Positions 1 through 9,545 of a DNA stretch of 21,998 bases are shown here, piece by piece; the first letter of the stretch is position 1, and every line of letters begins with the position of its first letter. Position numbers and translations under genes: made by a program. The stretch comes from Rozella allomycis CSF55. Taxonomy: Eukaryota; Rozellomycota. Location: the NCBI GenBank assembly GCA_000442015.1, contig KE561209.1:1-21998 (forward strand). The letters run 5' to 3'. Under the pieces are notes generated by a model. The model saw nothing but the letters and a program-made list of their open reading frames with translations, was not told where the DNA came from and did not search any database.

Positions 1-144
1 TATAATAGATTTCCAATTGAAGTGTCATGGGAGGCAAAGATATATTTAGATAAAGTAAATGAAGAAAAGGTTACAGTGCCATTTTCATTGAATACTACGC
101 ATGGCAAGTTGTATGGATATGAAATGTATTGTGTTGATGTATCG
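1..144 (+). other. Open coding-like scrap, unidentified, cut by the window edge and by an n
   Basis: Frame 1 is open over all 144 bases and reads like protein (for example IEVSWEAKIYLDKV and TTHGKLYGYEMYCVDV), but I cannot place it in a family. It does not look like the thioredoxin domain that should precede the PITH domain which follows. After the n at 145, frame 1 stops within a few codons, while the PITH reading is in frame 2. The scrap is therefore either an exon joined through an unseen intron or a different contig placed next to the PITH gene. Confidence 0.3.
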
Positions 145-145
145 N

Positions 146-433
146 TTTTATGTGAATAGACTTACCATGGGCTTTGATGAAGTTGATAGCATTGAACCAA
201 CTCAAACTATTCAGTTGGATGAAAAGGATATTGGAAAGGTTGTGCCCCTTAGATTTGTGAAATTTCAAAATGTCCACACTGTAGTTGTAAATAACGATTT
301 TATTGCTTAAAAGATTTTTATCGAAGATAATCAAGCAGGTGATGATGAAACTATTATTGAAAATATCCAAATTATTGGCCAGACTATCCAAGGGACCAAC
401 ATGGGTGACTTCAATAAAAAAGAGGAACAATAA
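146..433 (+). CDS. TXNL1: Thioredoxin-like protein 1 (PITH domain), 3' part
   Basis: This is the C-terminal half of a PITH domain, the proteasome-interacting module that follows thioredoxin in TXNL1-type proteins. In that family it docks the protein on the 26S proteasome lid. Two exons, 146-286 and 314-433, give 86 residues. Landmarks in order are EPTQTIQLDEKDI, VPLRFVKFQNVHT, IFIEDNQ and the closing TNMGDFNKK, which match the usual TXNL1 order and spacing. The ending TNMxDF favours TXNL1 over PITHD1. The 27-nt intron at 287-313 (GT..AG) was placed because removing it restores the normal spacing between FQNV and IFIEDNQ. The thioredoxin domain and the gene start are missing, cut off at the n at 145. 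The stop at 433 faces the convergent gene ending at 570. Confidence 0.82.
287..313 (+). other. 27-nt spliceosomal intron in the PITH gene
   Basis: It begins GTAAAT and ends TTAAAAG. An in-frame stop lies inside it, and removing it joins two parts of a well-known domain with family-normal spacing. Together with the photolyase intron, it is one of the two introns best supported by protein homology. Confidence 0.8.
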
Positions 434-569
434 ATGTTTCACACCAAAAACATTTATTAAAATGAAAAATAATTTGCTGGATCCAATCGGTTATTATTTT
501 CTGTTTCAAAATCGTTTTCCGCCTCAAATTTTGAAGCATAAAAGGTTCTAACATAGCAAGCGTTATTAG

Positions 570-2760
570 TTACCTTAAATTGTGCAATCGATTTTCATTA
601 ATCATCATTACTTCATCCTCAAACTCATCATAATTGTCTTCATCGACATTTTCTTGTTTCACATGTTTATTTCTTCGTTGTTCCAATTCACCCTATTATG
701 AAATCAATTTGCCCATACCAAGTTCATACAATTGTCTTTAGCAGTATGATTGTTTTCCTTGAATGCTTCTAGCTCCTTCCCCATATCAAATCTTCTGGTT
801 AGGGTAAGGCGATTGGGGATATTTTGTGCGTCCCTGTAACTAATAGGCTCTTTTGATTTTTCTTTTCTGGCACTTTTGAATTTCTTGAACCAACTGAATA
901 CTGTTTTAAAAAATCTGAAAATTTTACTGTTCGACTTTTTCTTGTCGGTTATACCTTTTGCGAGGGACGTAAGAATAGTTGGCTTCTTTTCCGCTTTACG
1001 TTTGATAGAAGATTCCTTTGGTATGTTCCCAGCTTCTAAAATCCTATTGGTGCGTATCAGTTCCTGATTTAATGATTTAACTTTCTCCAATTCCAATTTG
1101 GCCTCGAGCAATTCCTGTTTAACCTTTGTTTCCTCTCGTTCATGCTTTTCTTTCAGATCTGACTGTTCCTTTTTTAATATAATAAGAAAATTTTCTTTGA
1201 GATTTTCATAGTTCAGCTTGATTTCATCTTCTTTTGTTTCTCTTTCAGTACTAAGGTCAATCTTAAGTTTTTCCAGCTGATTTTTCAGCTTTATATTTTC
1301 AGACTTTAATTCATTTATTTTCTTCTCTAGATTACCGACCTTTTTCATCTCATTTTGTAATCTGGCCTCCTTTTCGGCTGTCAGTGACTTTTGGGTCTCC
1401 AGCTGAAGCTTTAGTTCAATAACCTCGGAAATCCCATCAGATTGGGCCTTGCTTTGAGCCAAGGGTTCTTCAAGTTTTGGGCCCAAAGATTTATGCTTAC
1501 AAGAGGTGTCTAAATCTTCTAACGCTAATCTGGAATCCTTCCATCTTGATTCCTTTAGCCAAAAATTTTGTGAACCAACGCTAACATTTTGTGGTTGATT
1601 AGTCAATCTCAATGTAGATTGTCTCATAGAAGTCTTCTTGGGTGGGTTTTCCTTTTTGTTTCTGGTTCGCAACCCAGTGAGTGACAAATATGCATTATCC
1701 TTTATGTTACATAAACTTGGTACAATTAAAACAAAATTCTATATTGAAATAAAATTTTTGGACTACCTTTGTATTGATTTTTTCAGTACCCAAGATCTCC
1801 CTTAAAGGGCCAGGCTCGCATTGGTTATACTGGTGAATATTAATCATTTTCTGGAAGCTAGGATAATCTAGTTATACAATAAACACTTTATCCTACTTCC
1901 ATATAGAATATTGAATCGTTGAACGCTCAATTTTCCTTCTTGCTGACAAACCATGTGAATCGTAATCAGACAAATGTTTGATGTATCACGAGAGACTTTG
2001 TTAATGGAATTTCTTGCGAAATCCTTTAATTCTTTAACGCTGCGAGTGGCAGTATAATTAAGACCACTTAATATCAAATTCAACTTCCTTTTCCCAATAC
2101 TAATACCCTCACCACCCAAAGACACAGCTCGGTTGTCATTAGTGAATACAATAGACGTTGCCCACACGTAAGATCTATCACTATCAGCAGGTTGATATTC
2201 ATTCCAGTTGTTTGGCCTCATCTACATATGCCATAATAGGTTAATTTACATGTGTAACTGACCTTCGCATTTCTTCACCCATCCAAACTTCACCTATAGT
2301 TTGATCCATAACTTTAATAGCTCCTCTGTAGTTCTTTGAGTTATTGATAATCATGAGTAATGCTTTTGGACTTTCAGCATTCAAAAGCTGCACATCCCCT
2401 TCACTTTCGTTTATGATGCAATCAGCGTCAATATGAAAGTATCCTTGAGGAGATTTGATACTCAAAGACTTTGATGAACTCTTGGAAATCCTGACTTTGC
2501 TTTCATTTTGAAGATCATCAGATTGACCATCTTCAATAAATATCGCAAGGCTATTTAATGATTCCGATGTCTTTTTTGTGGCAGTCTTTTCCTTCATCGT
2601 GCCATGATTAACGTTTTGAAACTTTGGGTCAATGTTTTCATTGACAAAGACATCCTTCAATTCGAAACGAGATGTTTTAAACATTGTCGATTGCCTACTA
2701 AATTATCTATTGAAGATAATACCTGGCTCCAGAAGTAGCTGTGAGAGATTTTCTAAGCAT
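570..2760 (-). CDS. Kinesin-like protein with eroded motor domain and coiled coil
   Basis: Six exons (2760-2723, 2697-2250, 2221-1887, 1857-1767, 1738-719, 692-570) joined through introns of 25, 28, 29, 28 and 26 nt give 684 residues in one frame. Residues about 80-330 follow the order of a kinesin motor: a beta strand and YFHIDAD (kinesin F-FD-VF), AIKVMDQTIG where kinesins have the GQTGSGKT loop, LSGLNYTATRS (V-GL---V-S), NKVSRDTSN where switch I (N--SSRSH) should be, LYGSR where switch II (DLAGSE) should be, and PSLCNIKDNAYLSL (SP----ETL-TL). All three nucleotide-binding motifs are altered, so ATPase activity looks unlikely. Residues about 406-540 are a strong coiled coil, followed by a basic segment and an acidic end. 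Non-catalytic motor-homology proteins such as Vik1/Cik1 are the nearest precedent, though their motor-like domain is C-terminal. The kinesin assignment is by eye. Residues 1-80 are low-complexity and unrecognised. The start is the first in-frame ATG of the spliced model. Confidence 0.6.
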
Positions 2761-2844
2761 TTTTTTCCGTTGAAATAACGGTAATGTTTGTTTACACTGA
2801 AAAATAAACAAACTAGTGAAGAAGATATTTTATTTTTGTATCAA

Positions 2845-4019
2845 TTAATTTCCTTTTATTTTCAAAATGGTTGATATTTCATCCCTATCGTGTATGTTAA
2901 ATATACTTTACGTGGTTAATTTACCTTTATCTTTTAAAGAATTAAGGAATCTTATTAATTTATCGTTGGATTTTATGTCTAGTGGAGTTCTATTAGATTT
3001 CTCACGCAAAGGTAAGAGTGAAATGAGCTTTGCAGCTCTTTCCCGAAATTGTTCCACACTATCCAAGTTAAATTGATTATTCAGTTCAAAAAGAATTTCT
3101 AAAGCTGTCGCCTCACTTTCAAAAACTTTTAAATAATTAAATTACTATCCCAAACATTAAAGATTGTTTCCTTTTTCTGGAATGGATGTAAAGAAGGCGG
3201 TATTGAAAAAACATCGTCGATGTATTCCACAACGCAGTTTGAAGAATCGATCGATTCTATTTTTTTCTTTAAATGAATATTTTCTTTTCTCAAGAACGCA
3301 ATCGAACAAAACGTTAATTAGGTACTTTACCTGTCTTTTTAACTGAAAGTTCAATGCATTCAAGCAATCTAGTCTTTTCTGTGTATCCAAGTTATTTTCT
3401 ACATTTAAAACTCTGTTTCTACCTCTTCTAGCTTCAGCGCTTGTTGTTTTAATACAAACCTCTACATTTTCTGACCCCACTTCTTCGTCGACATATGAAA
3501 TTTCACTTGACCGCGTTCTTTCGCTGCATACATCTAGTAAATATTTTACACAATCATTGTAATCTGCTTTACTCGTCATCAAATTAAATTTAGGATAAAA
3601 TCCCAGTTCCTTGTTTCAATGATTAAGCAACATTACGTGGCAGTCTTTGCAGGCCAATTTATAAAAAATGGAATTCAAGGTTCTCTCTTTGCCAACCAAA
3701 AGTTCATTTTGCTTGATTCGACTCGCCATCTCAAATTGCCTATGCTGATGATGTCAATGATTCTTTTTTATACAGTTGAATATTCATCCTGAGATTTTAA
3801 ATAGTCAGAGCTGGAAGGAAAACCTGCTTGCTCAAGAAGGATACCCAAGACCTTTCGTCTGTAATGAGTGGACTCTGGAGTCAATTCAAAATTATGAAAG
3901 CTCAAATAAATATCCTCAGTCAATGATTCAAGGCCTTTCAACCTTTGTAAACGTCTCAATACACTAAATGTATTGTGCTCATGTGTGTTTGAGATCATAT
4001 TGGAAATTTTTTGAAACAT
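2845..4019 (-). CDS. Coiled-coil protein of unknown function, possibly IFT57-like
   Basis: Six exons (4019-3774, 3744-3637, 3609-3326, 3288-3146, 3125-2912, 2884-2845) with introns of 29, 27, 37, 20 and 27 nt keep one frame and give 344 residues. The exons can look like two genes, but the 27-nt intron at 3610-3636 fuses them in frame. Residues about 95-150 (TLNSIFYKL, then an FYPKFNL segment, then YNDCVKYLLDVCSE) recall the TISNIL..FPPSKL..YGxxVCYVLDxLAEE pattern of IFT57. If right, this would be a ciliary transport subunit and the organism would have a flagellated stage. An acidic region follows (VDEEVGSENVEV), then a probable coiled coil (LKRQ..LKKKIES) and an alpha-helical C-terminus. The rest does not match IFT57, and the protein is shorter than the roughly 430 residues usual there. 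The 37- and 20-nt introns are the least certain; a 31-nt choice (3267-3297) also keeps frame. The start is the first ATG after a stop. Confidence 0.6.
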
Positions 4020-4191
4020 AGATTACTATTTCTTAGGAGTCAAAATGCAATTAAATCTTTTTCTGGAAATTATTGTTTATTTTCGGTTAGCCTAGACTTT
4101 TTCTCTTCAAATTTATTTTGCAATGTCGTAGAAATACCTGGCATTGGTGGCTTGCCAAAAACGCTCATCAACCTGAAAAGAAAGGATATAA

Positions 4192-5856
4192 ATGGCTATT
4201 AGAGTAGATATTGAACCGTTTGATAAAACAGAGAAACGAGATGTGCTTATTAGAAAACTTGAACGCAACGGACCCACACTTCCGCTTGTTGGAAGAGACA
4301 CACAGATTAAACTTATTTCCAAAGACGTTTTAGTCAATTCGCAAGACAAGACAATGATTGGAGTTCTCTGTAGTGCTCGTGGAATGGGCAGGACAACTTT
4401 GTTGAAAGCTATAGTAGATCCTGAAAACTTTGGTGTTTCGTTTAACAGCCCAACACTAGATAAGGCACGTGCTGTGGGACGATTGGCGGTTGTAGATTTG
4501 TGTAGGTATTGAGGTCTTCTTTGTTGTGATAATTTTGCCGTGCAACTTTGGATTGACATTATTTACAGTCATTTGTGTATGATGTTCGGTGGATGTTTAG
4601 TTGACGGTGTTGAGTTTAAAAGTAAGGTTTGCATTGAAGAGAAACTTAACATTCAAGATGTTGACAATGCATTTCGTCAGTGGATCCGATTAACAAATGC
4701 CGCTTATGAAGTAAACAGCGATGCAAAGCCAATCATTTTACTTGATGGTATTAGAGCCTTTATGATGCGGAGCAAAAATGATAGTTCGAACACATATCTA
4801 ATGGAAGCTGTAAAGCAACTAGAGAATCGATGTCATATTATTGCAGCGGGATCTAGAGATTGCAATCTATTATCTGTGAATGACGACGTTAACTTTGTTG
4901 CTTTTAATATTCCCCTTACGGTATGGTCCATTCAGGACATCTATGAAGATGGTGTAAACTACTTGACGTTTAAGAACTGTCGGGATCAATGGCCAAAATC
5001 TTTTGAAGATTTTGTGAATAATCGGCACCTTTTAAGTTTATTTTATCAGACACTTCAAGTACCTGGATTAGTGCGATTTGCTATTTATGCATTCATTGAA
5101 ACATCATCAATACCTGATGCCTTTTCATCATTCGAGAATAAACTCAAACAATGGTACAGAGATGCGTGGCACGCTGGTCGCAATTACTCTGATCACGAAA
5201 TTGTTCATATGTTATTTGTGTGTGCATCTGGCTATCGCGTGACGCTGCATGACTGCATTCCAGGCACTGACATTTTGGTTTCTGATCTTGCTGGGGAAGC
5301 ATTGCTTTTTCATTGCAGAGATGACAAATAGGCGACCTTGCTGTGGCTCTTTGCAAAGGATAGGCTACGCAATCTTGACACGTATGCCAAGACCTTGATT
5401 CCAAATATTGATCTTTTAAAATGTTTTTTTTCTTTTGATTCTTGGATTAACCAGACAAATAGTGTGCATGATATTTTGATTGAATTTGAGTCTATCTTTT
5501 TCCAAAATCTCTACATTAAGCATTATCTCCAGTCTCTGGTGAAGGAGAAAGAGCCCGCCATATTTACCGATGTTTACAATCTGGAAAAACACGCCAACCG
5601 TCATATTCAGATCTCCATGGATTGTGACATTGACACTTGTAAAATAACGAAATCATTGGAGGAGTATGAACATGTGATGTGGATCCAACTTGACATGAAA
5701 GAAGATACATGTATACAGGCGATCAATAACTCCGAAGCATTAAAGCACGCATGGGTAGAGAAACGTTTGTCTTTCAACGATGGAAGTGGTTGTTGCAATC
5801 CACTACTCCTGGAATTGTTGATTCTGCTAAAGTTGCATTTGCAGAATATTAAATAA
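4192..5856 (+). pseudogene. Broken P-loop NTPase gene, Crinkler/RHS-like
   Basis: A single reading frame carries protein-like sequence across the whole stretch and is interrupted about twice, so I treat it as a decayed gene. Recognisable parts are an N-terminal LPLVGRDTQIKLI segment, a P-loop region ending GMGRTTLLK (near 4381-4407), a Walker B-like PIILLDGI (near 4729-4752), and a later VPGLVRF segment. This order (short lead, P-loop ATPase core, conserved LVGR and GIPR-like pieces) resembles the STAND-like NTPase domains found in Crinkler-type effectors and RHS proteins of oomycetes, chytrids and other eukaryotes. No ubiquitin-like Crinkler header or signal peptide is visible at its start. 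Unlike its spliced neighbours it has no tiny introns that I can see. The family assignment is tentative; another STAND-type ATPase is possible. Confidence 0.5.
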
Positions 5857-6856
5857 AACCACTTTAGGCAGGTGTTTTGCATTGATACTGACTTAGACCA
5901 CTGTATGATAAACGGTTTTGAAATCAATATTCATTCTCAGTACACGATTGACTGAAAGAATCTATTTAATAGCTTTTTAACCTTTGAAATTCGAATAATC
6001 TTGAATGCAAATTACTAATTAGGCAATCGTTTTTTGTTTTTCAAGTGTTACGAATACGAGTTAAGATTTACTTTTCTGTTCTGATTCGTTTGTTATATAT
6101 CCAAAACCATATTTCATAATACTAATACTCAAGTAATATATATTTATTCATTAAAAGAACAACCTACATAGAAAGCGTCCTCCCAATGTGCATTCATATT
6201 TCACATATCTACTCTGAAAACATCAATCTCTTTTGAACACATTTACATTAAGATATTGTTAAGTAATAATATCTCTTCAAGTATTTTGAATAGGGTGGAG
6301 TCGGTGAGTAACTGAACTATACCTAACGAATGATAAATAAACGCAAACCTTGACTTTGAATGTTTTTTGATTAAATACAACTGATTTAGTACATAGATAC
6401 TTCAGTTTCTACGGATAACTAGAATTTGTTCGTTCCATGAAACGTCGCTTCAATTCTCTAATATTTTGATTTCAGATTAGTGACATATCTAGATGAAAAT
6501 GAAACCATCTTTCATCTGTTATGTTTAATCATCCTATATATGACATTTTGGTCATTTTAAAGATGCTCTAATACAACTACTTAATGTAACTCTAAGTTAA
6601 TATTAACAGTAATTAGGCACGAATATTCCATTTTTTGAAAGAAAAAGAATATAAAATTCCCCGGCTTCAATTTCAAAGAAAGTGTTAAACTACAAGTTTG
6701 TCAAAATTATGAGCCACGATAAGTTCAAGAAAATGCACCTCGAAACAAGATACTATTTCTTATTAATTAGTAAGTTAGTAATACAGTTATGGCTGCCTTC
6801 ATTTTTTTAATTGTAAAAAAAGTAATATTAGCGAATTCTTCTATCTTCTTGAAAGA
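5857..6856 (+). other. Gene-free AT-rich stretch
   Basis: There is no long ORF on either strand, no tRNA-like cloverleaf and no recognisable element. The sequence is AT-rich with scattered short homopolymer runs. It may be decayed DNA between the broken NTPase gene and the repeat region that follows. I see nothing else in it. Confidence 0.5.
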
Positions 6857-7363
6857 TTATTTGAAGATGATCCAGTAACCTATGGCCGATAGATTATCTG
6901 GATATTTATCGCGAAAAAAGTCTATCGAATAAAGAGTAATCATGACTAAATCCTTCAGAGAGCAAAAAGGTGTTGAAAGTGTGATAAAAGAAGAAGACTT
7001 CTCCAGCATCGTCAATCGATAATCCAGGGATATATATTCTAAGTAATTCATGAATTAGTTGCCAAAATTGTCTTATTCCAACTTGACATTCGAAAATCTG
7101 TGAAAAGGCGTCTCATGATGACATCTCTGACAAATTCTTGATTGGTCTAATTCAAAATGAGATAANTGGTTGATACAATCTTTAAATGATAGATGTTGAT
7201 TGTGAAAAGGCTGGAAATATATGAGGTACAGTAATAATGCCCTAATCATGAATTCGTCTGCATATATTTTTTTTCTAACAATCTTCACCGTCAAGTCTTC
7301 TAAAGAAGATGCATTAATTTTTAAAAGGAACCAAGGTAAATTCTTTTCTTGATCACTATCCAT
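6857..7363 (-). CDS. Possible hypothetical gene, duplicated and probably degraded
   Basis: Two consecutive minus-strand ORFs, 7363-7073 and 7051-6857, have natural-looking protein composition. The first starts at an ATG (MDSDQEKNLPWFLLKINASS) and carries an n at 7166 read in frame. The second reads MNYLEYISLDYRLTMLEK. I found no convincing tiny intron to join them. A diverged copy of the first lies at 9840-9980, where NFKINSSSLKELTVKNVRK answers FLLKINASSLEDLTVKIVRK, so the sequence was probably once under protein-level constraint. The family is unknown. SSLEDLTVK is faintly reminiscent of F-box or leucine-rich repeat pieces, which is not enough to name it. Confidence 0.3.
7167..7330 (+). repeat. 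Diverged duplicate, copy 1 (partner at 9840-9980)
   Basis: It shares ATAGATGTTGATTGTGAAAA, GGCTGGA and the TCATGAATTC(G/T)TCTGCATAT block with 9840-9980. The copies differ by substitutions and small indels, so they are older than the 237-bp pair. This copy is the coding part of the possible gene at 6857-7363. One copy begins right after the n at 7166 and the other right after the n at 9839. Confidence 0.7.
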
Positions 7364-7383
7364 GTTAAGAATTAAAGTCTGTA

Positions 7384-7620
7384 ACTCTTCGTGAATTATA
7401 AGGATTCAAGTGATGATGACGACGATTATTAAATCAATAAATAGTATAAATAAATTTTTTTACTAATTAAAAAAACTTGTTTCAACTTGACACGGAAGAT
7501 TACACGAACCTTCGTGGAAAACGAATTTTGTATTATTTTCATGAAGCCTTCAAGAGAAATTTGTCGGAAAATCAGGTTGTTGCCTTGATCAACTCAGAAC
7601 ATTTAATTAATCAATTAAAA
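7384..7620 (+). repeat. 237-bp exact direct duplicate, copy 1
   Basis: Identical by eye to 7828-8064 (offset 444). It contains an open plus-strand frame without an ATG, from about 7477 to the stop at 7647, reading LDTEDYTNLRGKRILYYF and ending in QLKKLIYLKRI. That protein piece is unrecognised. On the other strand, at about 7640-7826, lies a basic SR-rich scrap (RKRRSRSPRKKAEGR) that may be the end of another gene. No inverted ends or target-site duplications are visible. Confidence 0.8.
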
Positions 7621-7827
7621 AAGTTGATATATTTAAAAAGAATATAACCTTGATAAAAATTATATCTTACGTTTTTTTTTGTATTTGCTTCCTTTTCCTT
7701 GGAGATATATCTATTCCTTCCCTCTGCCTTTTTCCTTGGAGATCTTGATCTTCGTTTACGTGAATTCTCCAAAATCATTGAAACAAAATGCTTCATGTGC
7801 AAGAAAGTCTTGACCTTGACAAAATTN

Positions 7828-8064
7828 ACTCTTCGTGAATTATAAGGATTCAAGTGATGATGACGACGATTATTAAATCAATAAATAGTATAAATAAATT
7901 TTTTTACTAATTAAAAAAACTTGTTTCAACTTGACACGGAAGATTACACGAACCTTCGTGGAAAACGAATTTTGTATTATTTTCATGAAGCCTTCAAGAG
8001 AAATTTGTCGGAAAATCAGGTTGTTGCCTTGATCAACTCAGAACATTTAATTAATCAATTAAAA
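7828..8064 (+). repeat. 237-bp exact direct duplicate, copy 2, bounded by n on both sides
   Basis: Identical by eye to 7384-7620, and it runs exactly from the n at 7827 to the n at 8065. Such exact framing by gap characters suggests that a small contig, already present once in the neighbouring sequence, was scaffolded a second time. A real duplication is not excluded. Confidence 0.8.
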
Positions 8065-8390
8065 NGTTTGTTTTGTGTACTCTTCCTTCACATATTACAA
8101 ATACATCCTTCAACGTTTAAAATTGAATCTTTTTAAGTATTCATGTTCACATAGTCTATTTCGCCATGATTTATCAGTTTCAATTAGAGAATTGTCAGAT
8201 AATGGAATGAATCTTTAATGATCAAAATGAATAAAGCTAAATTTTGTAACATCAATTTCTAAATGAATTTGTTGAAGAGAAGAGNCTGGGATGAATGGGT
8301 TCACCATCGAAATGGAATAGAGAGCGATACGTAGCTTCACGCAGAAGTGTTTTAGGTATAAACGCAACATCTGGAGCTCTAACATCTCCA

Positions 8391-8690
8391 TCAAATANAA
8401 CTGTCTAAGATAAAATTTCTATGAAAATCTAAATGAAGTACAAAAATTCTTCTTATCCAATTATCTAGAGTTGCTTGAATTTGAGAATTAATATTCAATA
8501 ATCTTAATCCTCCCAAACTTTTTGGTTTACACACCGTAGCGTATGAAACTAATGCCCTCTTTCCATTCCATAANGCTAAACTCATCAAACGAGTAGGTTT
8601 TGGAAAAATCAAGTACCATCTAAGTTTCCTTACACACCTATCTCCAAAAAAGATGTCTACCAAGGCATTAGCCAAAGACTTAAAATCACT
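8391..8690 (-). mobile_element. Non-LTR retrotransposon (LINE) remnant, end of reverse transcriptase
   Basis: The minus strand reads KLRWYLIFPKPTRLMSL, then LWNGKRALVS, then CKPKSLGGLRLLNINSQIQ and WIRRI. This is the segment just after the RT core of LINEs, where W-G(K)R--VS---C-PK-xGGLGL-n is typical, as in Tad1/L1-type fungal and other elements. The n characters at 8574 and 8398 are each read in frame, so here they look like single unknown bases. Only about 95 codons remain. I see no endonuclease, no RT catalytic YxDD and no poly-A tail, so this is a fragment. Confidence 0.65.
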
Positions 8691-8802
8691 TTGATTTTTG
8701 TTTTTCTATTTCATCTTCACTATATGAGCAAGCCAGAGAGAGCTGAATTTTTGACATAGATGAAGCGAAGGTGACGAATATCGATTTGGATATAGTCTAT
8801 AG

Positions 8803-9026
8803 AATATAAACTGTATGAACATTGATGACCAAAAAGGGTGTGATTCTGGTTTCGCTGTATTTCTGCCAACTTGGATAAAGAGCTACATTCGATATTAAAT
8901 ACCGGAGACAATTTGGTTTTAAGTACAATTTGGTTTTAAGTATCTTTAGTGATGAAATCGCTTTGTATAATTTGAAATTTGAAAAGTTGTCGAGTGTTGC
9001 ACATCAGTTTTCTACAATAATAATGT
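8803..9026 (+). repeat. Local direct duplicate A, copy 1
   Basis: It shares long blocks with 9028-9211, including CCAAAAAGGGTGTGATTCTG, GTTTCGCTGTATTTCTGCCA and GTCGAGTGTTGCACATCAGT. This copy is longer because of internal indels, including a short doubled ACAATTTGGTTTTAAGT. The two copies meet at the n at 9027. Confidence 0.8.
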
Positions 9027-9027
9027 N

Positions 9028-9211
9028 AATATAAACTGTGTCTGCATGACCAAAAAGGGTGTGATTCTGGTTTCGCTGTATTTCTGCCATTGGATAAAGA
9101 GCTACTTTCGATAAAATGCCGGAGACAATTTTGTTTTAAGTATCTTAAGTGATGAAATGCTTATTTGAAAAGTTGTCGAGTGTTGCACATCAGTTTTCTA
9201 CAATAATAATG
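9028..9211 (+). repeat. Local direct duplicate A, copy 2
   Basis: A diverged copy of 8803-9026 that starts directly after the n at 9027 and ends at the same CAATAATAATGT. Indels and substitutions against copy 1 mean it is not the same read placed twice. It could be an allele or a paralogous repeat. Confidence 0.8.
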
Positions 9212-9219
9212 TACACCAA

Positions 9220-9270
9220 TTCTATAGAAGGTGATATACTTATTGGAAACAAGAGTGAAAAGTCGAACTA
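9220..9270 (+). repeat. Local direct duplicate B, copy 1 (partner 9365-9415)
   Basis: About 51 bp beginning TTCTATAGAAGGTGATATAC are repeated with one visible mismatch at 9365-9415, just after the n at 9363. Confidence 0.8.
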
Positions 9271-9417
9271 TTCAATTCAAAAGCCAAAGTGCTTTAAACT
9301 TAATGCCAGCAAAAGATCAATTGCATGCAAAGGAAATGAGATGAATGCTTTGACCTTGAATANGTTCTATAGAAGGTGATATACTTATTCGAAACAAGAG
9401 TGAAAAGTCGAACTAAC

Positions 9418-9545
9418 TCTATCCAATCCCAAAGTAGCGTCCCATCAGCTATGTCTCACAAAAATCATGATTAAATCTCCAATAAATTTCAATTACTTTC
9501 AAATAATATAACTATAAATTTATTGTACGTTCCCAAATTACTTCT
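9418..9545 (+). repeat. Local direct duplicate C, copy 1 (partner 9682-9804)
   Basis: The block beginning TCTATCCAATCCCAAAGTAG recurs at 9682-9804 with high similarity at its start and growing divergence toward its end. An n at 9595 lies between the copies. Confidence 0.75.

Noticed and set aside
704-1687. Coiled-coil ORF as a stand-alone gene starting at TTG
   Set aside because: There is no ATG start; short introns on both sides connect it in frame to the upstream kinesin-like exons and to a C-terminal exon.
4113-4559. 148-codon minus-strand ORF
   Set aside because: It lies opposite the NTPase-like plus-strand sequence with its recognisable P-loop; its own composition shows no domain.
7384-8064. 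The 237-bp direct repeats as LTRs of a retroelement
   Set aside because: They lack typical TG..CA ends, a primer site and any gag/pol sequence between them, and the second copy is framed exactly by gap characters.
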